NCBI GenBank assembly: GCA_031216915.1
Contig: CM062296.1
Location: 63,878,367-63,942,366, forward strand
Reading direction: 5' to 3'
DNA length: 64,000 nt
Source of the DNA: Pictodentalium vernedei
Taxonomy: Eukaryota; Mollusca; Scaphopoda; Dentaliida; Dentaliidae
The notes under the pieces were generated by a model, which worked only from the letters and a program-made list of their open reading frames with translations, searched no databases and was not told where the DNA came from. The position numbers and the translations under genes are program-made. Positions 35,079 through 46,352 of this stretch are shown in pieces (within the stretch, counting starts at the first letter, position 1; every line of letters starts with the position of its first letter).

Positions 35079-36611
35079 ATGAAAGCTTATTGCTCAAATT
35101 GCAAGGCGAGGAAGTCTTCCGCTGATTTACATGATGGTTACCTTGCTTGTAGTCAGTGTACTTGCACTAATTGTTGCTCAACATGTGTCGGATGGGATGA
35201 CAAACATTGGAGACAGGTGTCACGGTATGTTGTTAGCGGCGAGAAGCCAATGCCGGTCCTCTCGCCACAAAATCAATCTAGTTTCTCAGTTTCTGTTTCA
35301 GAGGAACAGGAACATGGTGATGTTTATTTGATGCCTAGAGAGAGTGTGCTGCTGTCGTCGCATTCAGATTATCAAACAGAGCTAGCGGCAAAAGTGCCCA
35401 TGAACATTAAACAGGGCAAAATACCACAAACCAGTGGTTTCAGTTCCCTGTCGCCAGCTAGCTCGACCAGTGATTTTCAAACAGAGCTAGCGGCAAAAGT
35501 GCCCATGAACATTAGACAGGGCAAAATACCACAAACCAGTGGTTTCAGTTCCCTGTCGCCAGCTAGCTCGACCAGTGAAGCGGTTACTCCATCCATGGGT
35601 ACCGTGACAGCGTGTGTGTCCGTTGCAGTCGAAAAAAGGTAGATTGGGTAGAGCCAGCACTTTAAAATATAAACAGGCTCACCCTGCGACGACCGAACAG
35701 AAAAAGAAGCTGTCAAGTTCATTGGGAAGCTTGGCGAGGTCTGAAAGGACCACGAGCGAGAGAGCATACGTCCGCGCCTCCCGTCCGGATGCTCCGTTCA
35801 GTTCACAGCTGACTTCATTGGATGCTGACGTTATCCAGACTAAGGAGGCGGTCCTGTCCTATCCGGTTCAGTCTATACAGGTGTCGCAGGCCTTCGGCCA
35901 TGTAGACAACGCCATATTAATCTTTCCAGTGGGAAGAAGAAAGGCAGTTTCCTGTCATCATCTTCCAGATGTTTACAGTTTCTTGGACCTCGTTCATTTA
36001 AAACGGTCGGGGAAGATGTCCAGAGAGTTCCTCTGCATTTGGATGTGCAGGCTGAGGACCTAGACATGTCCTTACCTTCTTCATACACTATTCGCTTGGA
36101 CACAATTGAGACGGCAATTTCTTCAAACAGAGCAAATTTAGTCGCTATGTTTTACGCAGATCACTTTTCAAGAGCTATGGCAAAACGTCTCAACGGAAAG
36201 GAATTTGAGGACATTCATACCTCTTTAAGAATTCTTTCCAGGTCTGTTATGTTTACCACGTATAACTCTGCCTTAACAGGGGCTAATTTGGAGTTAATCA
36301 GACTTGATGGAGCCCATGCATCGTCATCGTTAATAGATGACAAGGTGAAAAACTCTCTAAGGGTCGCTCCGGTATCTGGTCATAATATTTTTAATGTTAA
36401 GCTTTCATTGGTCTGTGACCAAGCTACAAAGAAAGCGTCAAACACTCTGCTCCTTAAGTCGGCGTCTAATCGACCCTCAGCAGCAGAAAAGAGTAAGGGA
36501 GGATGTCCTGGACAGAGATTGTCTAAAGGGGACTTTTCGCGAGGGTATAAGAAATCCTCTTACAATTACTCTAGGGATCGTCAATATAGCGAACCGGGTA
36601 GGGGGGCATAG
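35079..36611 (+). pseudogene. gag-like pseudogene of DIRS copy D
   Basis: It begins with ATG at 35079 and a cysteine-rich N-terminus aligned with E (CSNCKARKSSAD, then further CxxC pairs). This supports ATG 51712 as the start in E. The frame breaks near 35642 and again near 36050, giving three pieces (about 35079-35642, 35614-36063, 36039-36611). The last holds VKNSLRVAPVSG and a basic tail. A 105-bp direct tandem duplication lies at 35367-35471 and 35472-35576. Confidence 0.85.
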
Positions 36612-36695
36612 GTCTGACTGAGACAGTTGGTCAGACGCCCCTAGGCCGGCGGGTCGAGGCTCTTCGCAGGCAGGGGGGGGGGGGGGGGGGGGGAC

Positions 36696-37720
36696 ATGGA
36701 TGTGGTTTCTCCTGTAAGCCTCGCAGGTCCTACAGGTGATGGTCAGGACCTCTATTGCTTGCCACTTGGCGGGAAGGTTATCAAGATTCGCAACAAACTG
36801 GATAACAGTTAAGGAAGACCAGTGGGTGAAAAGTGTGGTCTTGGATGGCCTACAGCTATCTTTCTGAGCAAAACCACCGCTAACACGATGTCCGCGATAG
36901 ACAAAACTTCCGTCAAATCCTTGCAAAAGAGAGTCTCTCCTGTCGGAGGTAAAGTCTCTCTTGGCAAAGGAAGCAATAGAGGTCGTAGAGAACCAAGATT
37001 CTCTAGGTTTTCACAGTCACCTGTTCCTCGTACCAAAGCCAGACTGCTCGTTCTGACCGGTAATAGACTTGAACTGGATAAACAAACTTATCGTAGCTCC
37101 AAAGTTTTATATGGAGACCATTCGGTCAGTAAGGGCGAGCATTCGAGTGAACGACCAGGCGGCAAGCATAGATCTAAAGGATGCATACTTTCATGTCCTG
37201 GTACATCCGTCATTCAGAAAGTACTACGATTTGCCGTTCAAGGGATAGTTTATCAGTTCTGAGAGATGTGCTTCGGTCTGAATCTAGCGCTCTGGGCATT
37301 CACTCAAATAATGAACTCAGTTATGTCTCACTTCCGAGCTCATTCTTCTGCGGTAACATTGGCTTACTTGGATGATATTCTTCAGAGATCCAGCAACAAA
37401 ACTACTCTTCAGGAGGATGCTCAGAGTCTGCTTCTTTTGCTCTGGCATCTCGGCTTCATCATAAACGAGAAGAAGTAGGATCTAGCTCCGTCCAAGTCGT
37501 TCATTCACTTGGGAATGAGCTTCGAGACTCACAACAATTTGGTTTGTCTGCCATTACCCAGAGCGAAATTAGTCAGTTGTTATGCTCGCTTTTGTCTACA
37601 CTCAGATGCATTAACAGCGAGGGAATTTATGCGACTGATGGGGTTGTGTGGAGCAGCTGCAGATCTTATTCCGATGGGTAGCTTGCACACACGTCCCCTC
37701 CAGATACTTTTTACAGTGTG
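36696..37720 (+). pseudogene. reverse transcriptase pseudogene of DIRS copy D
   Basis: Pieces of the RT domain are clear: LRFAVQGIVYQF, MCFGLNLALWAFTQIMNSV, the catalytic YLDDILQ box (near 37360-37382) and HLGMSFETHNN. Frames change and stops occur (for example after INEKK at 37478), so it is dead. At 36699 D has in-frame ATG codons before the RT where E has none nearby. About 10 nt are missing relative to E near 37715. Confidence 0.85.
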
Positions 37721-38809
37721 AAGACGCATTCGCTTGAGACCAGTATAATTGTTTTAACAGACCTGGAAAACAAAAGGTCCAGATTTGGGCAGATATTCAT
37801 TCAGTGGTTAACTCAAGGAGTTCTGCTGCAGCTGCTGAATCCTGCTTTCACGATTGTGACGGACGCGAGTCAAGCAGATTGGGGCGCAACCCTGAGCCCA
37901 ACAGACTCGAAATACTAGGGTCTTTGGGACCCTCGGTTCCTGGAGAAACACATAAACATCAAAGAAATGATGTCAATACGGTTAGATCTACAACAATGGA
38001 TTCACATTATAGCGGACAGGCATGTTCAGATATTTCGGACAACTCGACAGTAGTAGCGTACATCAGGAACCAGGGAGGCATGCATTTGATTGTTATGCGA
38101 TCTAATGGAAAAATTCTTCTGTTTGTCATGAAGCATCATGTTCATCTATCGTCCGTCAAATACCGGGTTGTCTGAACGTACTAGCAGACTTGTTCTTTCA
38201 GAAAGGTCGCCTGTTACCATCGGAGTGGACTCTCAACAAGCGAGTATTCAGACAGATTTGCTACCAGTGGGATCAACCTATGATAGATTTGTTTGCGACA
38301 CACCTCAACAATCAGTTACTGACTTACATGTCGCCATGCCCAGATCATCGTGCTTATGCAGTAGATGCTCTCTCACTCTCATGGGACGGAATGATAGGAT
38401 ACGTATATCCCCCAACTCTGTTGATTCAGCAGATCTTGTTAAAAATCAAACAGTCTCGCTGCAAGATTCTGTTAGTAGCATCTCTGTCCTCACAGAAGCC
38501 GTGGATCAATCTTCTCAGGTGTCTGTTATGGGATGTTCCCCGGAAGCTTCCTCTGCGAGAGGATCTTCTTTATCAGGGGAAGTCACGCACACTGCATCAC
38601 AACCCGGAAGGTCTCAACCTTCACATATTTCCATTGTGCGGTCCTTCTTGCACGGCAAGCAGTTTACAGGATGAGCAGTGGACACAATTTCTAACTGCAG
38701 GAGGTTGTCCTCTTCACTGAATTACGCAGCAAATTGGAAGGTTTCCTTTCGTTGGTGTAAGGATCAGTCGATAGACGTCTATGATCCGTCCATACCGGAC
38801 ATTGCCAAT
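37721..38809 (+). pseudogene. RNase H and recombinase N-terminal pseudogene of DIRS copy D
   Basis: The frame to 37918 has FTIVTDASQADWGATL, the RNase H start, continuous with the sequence that joins RT to RNase H, so in D's ancestor these domains shared one frame. An in-frame TAG follows SKY. Further on, 38190-38720 carries the conserved C-terminal region (MIDLFATHLNNQ), and an overlapping frame (38138-38674) matches the recombinase frame of E. The element is then cut by copy 3. Confidence 0.8.
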
Positions 38810-39903
38810 ATTTTTATACTGTACCAATGACCCAGACATAGCTGGTGCTATCTCTTAAAATATAGGGCCAAACACAAATTTTGCCCCCCAATCCCCAAAA
38901 TTTGCATCTAAAACTAAAGAAAACATGTCCTGAAAGGCCCTCCACACTTCGCCCCTACTGCGCATGCGCAGTGTCAAGGACGTTCCGAAATTGGCGCCAT
39001 TAATCATTCTAAGTTTGGCCCTTCATCAGTTAACATCTGACTGATCTTTGTGCTTATAAATCTCAGTTTAAATGATGCCAGACACATAAATATTAGTGAA
39101 ATGGTGATTCTAAGGAGGATAGAGAAGGAGGAGAGGAAAAGAATGTGTGACAGAATATTATCAGGGCTGTAACTTAAAATTTTTTAATGAAATTATGTTA
39201 AGTTACCTATTTTCAAGGCAGCAGCCATTTTGTTGTCATTCTGATTATTTAGTTACACTGTTTTTTAAGTGTTTTCCTCTCTCCCTGTCCTTTAAGTTCC
39301 CCCTTGCTATTCTCCCATGCTTTTGGCATAGTTTCTGTAATTATTATTACAAAAATTTCTTGGGAGTTTTAGCTGAATAACAGAATGAATTCTGTTCTTT
39401 CCCCATGTTTACGTCTTCACCTACGGGTGGTTAGGCGTTGTGTTCTGCATCTACCATCTGATGTTTTGCAGTTTCTTCCCTGGAAGTCTCTGTTTTGCAT
39501 CAGATAGTGTATTTTTGGTAACTGATTTCGGGCCTGGGTCCCTGGAGTCTTATTTTAGTGTTTTTACACTCATTGTTTACATTTACAACAGCCCTCTGTG
39601 TGAGGGGGGGATTTCTAAAAAATAATATCTTTATGTTATTTTAATCATAACTAGATACATTATTATTGTTCGTAAGTGTTGAATAAATTGTTTAAAATAT
39701 TTTAAAAATTTTTGTCCACACTTAGGCTTGGGATCCATCGGGGCTCAACGTTACTTTTCAGAAACTTGGGCTGTTCTGAAAAAATATTTTTTCAAAATAT
39801 TTTGATTTTAATTATTTTTTCTATATTAATGGATCATATTATTATTATGTATTTTGATTGCCAGGGGTTAGTGCGAGTACCAGGACTTGTTTTCTTTTCA
39901 CAT

Positions 39904-42838
39904 TGAAAGGATATTGATCAATTGTTTTAAGAGGAAGTCTTCCTCTGACTTTATTATCATTCTATATGTGGTCAGTGTACTCGCATTAACTCCTGTTCTG
40001 TATCGTATGATTTCGATGACAATATGGGAAGCGTATGTCACGGTATGTTGTTGGGGATTTGGACACTCCGGTCCTTTCCCCGCAGGGTCACTCTACTTTA
40101 TCAATTTCTATTTCAGACGATCAAGATTAGGGTGATGTATCTGTGATGTCTTCCAACAGTGTGCCTCCGTCGTCACAATTAATGAAGGGCTAGCGGAAAA
40201 GTGCTCATGTAAATACGCCAATTGCCTAAGAGGACCCTAGTAGGTTCGACGGCCTTTGACGTCCGCTAGCTCGCCCGGTGTAGCATCCATTCACCGAATG
40301 GTTCGGCAGCCGGGTTCGTCCGTTGCGGTCTAGAAGGAATTTTGGGGTGATGCGAGCACTATAAATTAACTTAATGCACACCCAGTGACGGCGGATCGGA
40401 GGGAGAACGCAGGAAGCCTTTTAGTCCGGTTCATAGCTCGTTCCGGTCCATCCGGACGGCAAGCGAGAGAGGCCCCTCTCTCGTTCAACAACATCTGGCC
40501 CCAGATGTTGTGGTACAAAATGTGTCGCAAGCGGAGCATACGTCCGTCGCTCGGGACGCTCCGTTGTATAGGCAGTCCGCTGAGACTGCTAAGGCTTCCT
40601 CTTCTCGTCAGCGCACACGACCGCACCTTGGCTGCGTGACCGCCGATATATTACCAGCTTCGCCGATCAAGGATTCTTCGGCGACCAGGTCACACCATCC
40701 GGTAGCCAGGGACACGAGGCCTGCAGACTCCGGACGTTCGCATAGGAAGTGTGCGGGAGTCAACGTACACGGAGCTTCCGGCGGCAATGCATCGTAAGAC
40801 CGCTACTGCACAGGCCTCGGGAACGGACGTGCTTTCCTTAATAGCACAGTTTATCGCAGCATCCCAGCATCAACTGAATCTGTTGCATATATTTTATCCG
40901 ACGATGCTGGGTCGGGACGCTCCGCGGAAGCGGGTACGGACGTCCGAAAGTTTCATTCGGTCCGACGGGATACTGAAAGGGATTCGGAGGATTTCGAGCT
41001 TTCCCTTTCGGAACAACATATGCTGTTGTGTATGTCATCTGACTTGGTCTTCTACAGCTTCTTTCGTCGGACCAGAATGCTGCGATGCCGGATAAGAAAC
41101 TGATAGCGTCGGTGGACTTAGAAATTTTTGGTTCGGTTCAGGGACATCGTCCCTCAGTTCCGACATAGTCCAATAATGTCACACAAACTTTCGAATTATT
41201 GAACGACGCTATATATATTATTATTTTATGCTTGCTATCCAAGCATTTCTGGTTTCTTGTTCGAAGAGTTATGGAGATGTCTTTCAAAAGTGTGCCTCTG
41301 TCGTCATAGTTAATGAAGAGTTAGCGGCAATAAGTGCTCATGGAATATGTCTATCGCCTACGGAGTGACATTCGCTAGCTCACCCGGTGTAGCGTACATT
41401 CATCGAATGGTTCGGCTGCCGGGTTCGTCCGTTGCGGTCTAGGAAGGAGATTTGGGTGATGCGAGCACTTTAATTACTTTAGTACTCACCCAGTGACGGC
41501 AGATTGAGGACAGATCGGAGGAAGCCTGTTAGTCCGGTTCCTGGCTTGTCCAGGTCCGTCCGGGCTGTGAGCGAGAGAGGTCCCTCTCTCGCCCAACAAC
41601 ATAGGGGACCGCATGTTGTGGTTCAGATATTTTACATTCGGAGCATATGTCCGTTGGTCGGAACGCTCCGTTATATTGACAGTCCGAGAGACTGTCTTTA
41701 ATGCTTCCTTATCCTCACAGCAGGGCACACGACCGCACATTGGCTACGTGACCTCGAGTATCCGATCAGTTTCGGCATTCAGTGATTCCACGGTGAATAG
41801 GTCGCGCCATCCGGTAGCCAAGGGACACGAGGCCTATACACTCCGTTTGCTCGCATATTGGTAGTATGCACGGGGTAACGATCACGGAGCTTCCAGCGGC
41901 AATGCATCGTAAGACCGCTTCTCCTCAGGCCTCAGTGACGGACGTGCTATCCGAGTTAGCACAGTTGTTTCGCAGCATCCCAGCAATTGACAGTTTCTCG
42001 GTCGAATCAGGAATTATCCAACGGCGCTGGGTCAGTGCGGTCCGCGGCTGCATCAGCTACGGACGACCGAACGCTTTATAGGGTCCGACAGGATGGCGAA
42101 AGGGATTCGAAAGATTTCGAGTTTTCCCTTTAGTAGTATCGGAAGATGCCTTTCATATCTTCTGGCATTATCTTCCAGTGATTATTATTTCGGACTTCAT
42201 TGCTGCGATCTTGGATAAGAGACTTATAGCGTCATTGGACTCGGATTTTTCGATCGGTTCAGGGACATTGTCCCTGACTTACCGACGCAGTCCAATATTG
42301 TCATTACAACATGTGTTTTATTTTTCGACGCTATATATATATATATACAAGCCTGCTACTAAGCATGATAGTTTAGTTTCTTGTCCGCGTTTCTCATTTC
42401 TGCCATTTTATCATTTATACAAATAGTTTATTTTGGCAGAGCAGGGCATACCGAGAGTTCATATGCGTCTAGACGGTGTGATTAAAGACTGCACATATTC
42501 TTTTTCGCCGTTTATGTCTTTTCCAATTTCAATGTTGGGAACGACATTATGTATAGTAGACTTAACTTAGACGCTTTATTATACGTAATCCGCCTTACTG
42601 AGGCGTTATCATTACGTCTTCAAGAAAAGATTTACGGGATATTATTCTCAATGTAATTTCTTTTGAGGGCAGTAGTTTGTTCACGTATAACTCCGCCCTT
42701 CAGTGGCTGATTGGAGTTAGTTAGACGTGACGCAGCCCTAGCTACATCCACACGCGTGGATAGTAAGGTTAAGAACTCTCTCAGAGTCGCTTCGTTCTCG
42801 GAGGAGCTTCTCTTCGACGGCAACTTTTCGGCAATCCA
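39904..42838 (+). pseudogene. duplicated gag-like remnant of DIRS copy 3
   Basis: The start is mutated to TTG. There are two tandem gag blocks of about 1.13 kb with the same stops and indels as copy 2. The 3' edge is the RT-deletion junction. Confidence 0.85.
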
Positions 42839-44760
42839 TGAATTGCTCGATTTATACGTTCTCTTGTCTATCTAGTGTTACAAGAGATTCAGACTGGGGC
42901 AAACATTCGGTGGTTGACTCAGAGAGTGCCGCCGCAGTTGCCGGACCCGAGTGTGGCTGTTATGACGGTTGCCAGTCAAACAGATTGGGATATAATACTG
43001 ATCCCTACGGATTCGAAGTGCCAGGGTCTTTGGGTTCCGCAGTCTTTTAGCAATCAGTTTAACTTCCGCGGAATAACGTTTTTTAGGCTTGCTTTATGTC
43101 ATTGCATGAACATTATTCAGAAAAGCATGCCCAAATTCCTGTCCTTTAATTCGACAGTAGTGGCGTATCTCCGGAACCAGGGAGGCACTCTTTCGTTTCC
43201 GTTATTCAATTTAATGGAAAGAATCCGTCTGTTGGTTATAGTACACCAAGTTCAGTTTTGGTCCGTCATATTCCGGATCGTCTGATTGTTTTATCGGACT
43301 CCCGTTCTCTTACGGGTCGCTTGTTGCTGTCAGAATGGACTCTCAACAAACAAGTATTCAATCAGATTTGCTATCTATGGGAGCGCCCAATGATGATTTA
43401 TTTATGACACAGCTTGCTAATCAATTGCAGGCGTATGTGTTGGCTTGTCCAGATCTCTGAGCTAATATTGTTAACGCTCTATTGATCTATAGGACGGAAT
43501 GATAGGATACGCGTATCCTCCGGCGCTGTTGTTTTAGCAGGTATTGCTAAGATAAACAACCACAATACATTTCTGTTGATAGCATCTCTATCTTCACAGA
43601 GATCATGAGTAATTTACTCTCTTGTCTACTGTGGGTCTTAACGTGAAATCTTCCTCTATGTGAGGATCTTTTTCACTGGGTAAATCGTGTCATCTTTATC
43701 ACAACCAGCAAGGTCGCAACCTTCATGTATTCCGTTGTGTGGTCCGTATTGCATTGTAAGCACTGTACTGGACGAGCTTTGGACGCGATTTCTTACTATA
43801 GGAGATCCTCTTCTTCGCTATTCTATGCGGCTAAAGTGGAGGCTCTTCAGTCGTGGTGTAGGGATCATTATGTTCATATTGTTGATCCCTCCATACTACT
43901 CGTTGCTATTTTTTAGTATACTTGTTTCACAAGATCTACTGCAGCCTGTTATTATTTAGGTTATAGGTTTATGTTACCTCATACCTTATGCACTCTACGA
44001 TAGTTTACAATTGAGTCTTTTGTCTCTTTATCTAAGTCAGTTAGTAACTTTTTGATAAATAGACTTAGAATCTTTAGATTAAATTCCTATACGGATTTTA
44101 ACTTCGGTTCTTATTTAGCTAAGTAATCATTTGAGCCTCTGGAAACAGTAGTTTTCAAATTCTGACCTTTTAGACAGTAATTCTGTTGGTTTCTCTTTTA
44201 CTGTAGAGTCAGTGAGTTTCATGCACTATCGATGGATGATTTTCACTTTCATAGTTTCGGAATCAATACTTCCGTTACTATTTAGGTTGGATTGTTGCAT
44301 AAGAGTTAGGCTCCTATTATCCGGAACCTATTATTTTAAGGTCCTTCCGTCTTCGTATGGGCATAGGACTTTACTCTTTCCGGGTACAGTTTATGTATTT
44401 ATAAACAGATATCTGTTTATTACAAAGGGCGTAAGCTTCTTCTGTCTTTGATGTCTAGTAGAAGGACGTTACGCTCCTTTTTATTGTTAATGGATTCTAT
44501 TAACTATCGGTACTGCTTATGGTATATCATTGACTTAGCAGTTGTGCTTAAGATTTCGGCTCATGAAGTAAGAGTTCTTCTACTTCTTGGGCTTACATTA
44601 ATAGTGTCGCTATTATAGATTTTTGAAGGCCGCTCATTGCGCTCAGCCATCCACATTCATGAATTTTATCTTAGAAATATCGAGTCCATTTCTGGAGGCC
44701 TCTATGGTTAGGTCTATTATCTACTGCTCAGAATGTCATTCACTTAACAGTTGCTACTAT
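42839..44760 (+). pseudogene. RNase H and recombinase remnant of DIRS copy 3
   Basis: RNase H fragments lie at 42875-43285, and recombinase fragments from about 43687 to 44760. Matches copy 2 closely, including shared nonsense changes. Confidence 0.8.
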
Positions 44761-45719
44761 AGCTAGGTAGGCTGTCTGTTTCGGCAGTGTCTCCGTTCGG
44801 CTGCCCTCTTCGCTCTGGGCTATTTGACCCAGGGCAAGAAAAAAGGGGGGGGAGGGTGTTCCCTTGGGTCACCTGTTTTACTATGAAAACAAGGGGATAC
44901 CTCCTCCGGAGTTAGTAATTCTGAGCTGTTATTGGGATGGTTGTTTAGTGAGAAGTTTAGGTTTTTAAAATTCATTCAAGTCTTAGTTTTTAAAGTATAG
45001 CTTTTGAATATTGCATATGTCAACGGACATGATTATGCAATCCTCAGACACTTTTAGGAGTATAAGAGTCTCTATTCTCTAGACTTACTTTATTTATTGG
45101 CTTACTTTAAAAATTATTAGTATAAGGATTATATTGGATATTAATAGAGTACATGGATGTATGAAGCTCAATTTTGGAAGGTGTTGTATCTTTCTAATTT
45201 ATCATAAATAAGAAAGATACATGTAAGGCCTATTACTTCTTTTTCCCTACAGGGGATGACTCTATTTTATTTTATTGAGCGTATTCCATTTTGCTGTATG
45301 TCCTTGGCCCTCCAGCCTTTTTACTATTCAGCTATGTCTGGGTCATTAGTACAGTATAAAAATGTTAAAAAATTTATAGTAATTTATATATTTTTTATAC
45401 TTACCAATGACCCAGACGGGGATGGCCCTCCCAGGAGTTGGGAACTCTTGCCTCCCCACTGAGTACATAGCGCTTACCAGGCACTGGTTATTAGAATGAT
45501 TAATGGCGCCAATTTCGGAACGTCCTTGACACTGCGCATGCGCAGTAGGGGCGAAGTGTGGAGGGCCTTTCAGGACATGTTTTCTTTAGTTTTAGATGCA
45601 AATTTTGGGGATTGGGGGGCAAAATTTGTGTTTGGCCCTATATTTTAAGAGTTAGCACCAGCTATGTCTGGGTCATTGGTAAGTATAAAAAATATATAAA
45701 TTACTATAAATTTTTTAAC

Positions 45720-45840
45720 TTTCTGGTCTACCTGTTTGACGTTTTCAAACTGCAGCCCATCACTATTAAGGGCTACAGGTCTATGTTATCGGACACTTAT
45801 GCTCATCATGATAGCTTGGCAATTGGATCTAATGCTTCAT
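45720..45840 (+). mobile_element. DIRS copy D, right fragment
   Basis: TTTCTGGTCTACCTGTTTGACG and the following bases match the recombinase region of E from about 55893 and continue copy D across copy 3. Similarity ends near 45840, so the 3' end of D (catalytic recombinase part, internal complementary region, right ITR) is deleted. Confidence 0.85.
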
Positions 45841-46261
45841 TATTATGATGAAGTTCGGATGGATGGAGATGATGACAATATCCCCACATTTTTTTTTAAA
45901 TATGGGGGGATAAAAACCGCCTGCCCATATGCAATTTTACAAAAAATCTCTTTGAACTTATTATCCATTGTAATGGCCGAAACCAGCCAGTACTATTCTC
46001 AAAAAGTGATCAAACTCCGCTTACAACCCTTCATTGGAAAATAGATTGTGGAAACGTTTGATTTTTCTTTCAGTGAATTCCAAACACAAAAACATTTTCT
46101 ATTTTCAGTTAATAGCTTGTTCTACATTTCTCTCATGCTCAATGAAAATATACCACGCAATTAGTAGTTTTCTTAGTTGACTAATCACCAGCATTAGTTG
46201 ATGGTTAGTCGATTAATAATCTTTCCCCATACATGGAGCAAGCAATCTCTCATATACTTAA
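45841..46261. other. unclassified sequence with TIR-element traces
   Basis: It begins with ATGATGAAGTTCGG after the break in DIRS copy D. Near 45975 there is a stretch distantly like the GGCCAAAACCGGCC part of the piggyBac-like element. At 46160-46215 TTAGTTGACTAATCACC and GTTAGTCGATTAATAATC occur; similar motifs recur inverted at 48755-48790, so a TIR element may span this area. No gene is seen. Confidence 0.3.
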
Positions 46262-46352
46262 CATATAAAGCATTGCAAAGCCTTGTTGCACTCAAGGGAC
46301 AAATTTATCAATTTTATTAACCTGGATAAAATATCCAACATAAACCATTTTT

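Larger units (their letters stand above)
33990..38809 (+). mobile_element. old divergent DIRS copy D, left part
   Basis: The left ITR (about 33990-34195) is recognisably related to those of the other copies but diverged, and both CpGs of its central palindrome are changed to CA/TG. Leader, gag, RT, RNase H and the start of the recombinase region follow. Unlike copies A and 1-3 it keeps the RT region and lacks the 1.1-kb gag duplication, so it is a separate lineage. It is interrupted at 38809/38810 by copy 3 and resumes at 45720. A run of about 21 G sits at 36673-36693. Confidence 0.9.
38810..45719 (+). mobile_element. DIRS copy 3, complete ends, non-autonomous, inside copy D
   Basis: The left ITR is 38810-39010, the right ITR 45492-45719, and the internal complementary region 45330-45417 with junction at 45363/45364. 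The ITRs differ by about one position (GCTATCTC versus GCTAACTC). Flanks are GCCAAT and TTTCTGG, which join into the recombinase sequence of D (compare E near 55890), with no duplication. Its gag duplication (40144-41275, 41276 onward), RT deletion (near 42838) and stops match those of copy 2 almost base for base. Length is 6.9 kb. Confidence 0.93.
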
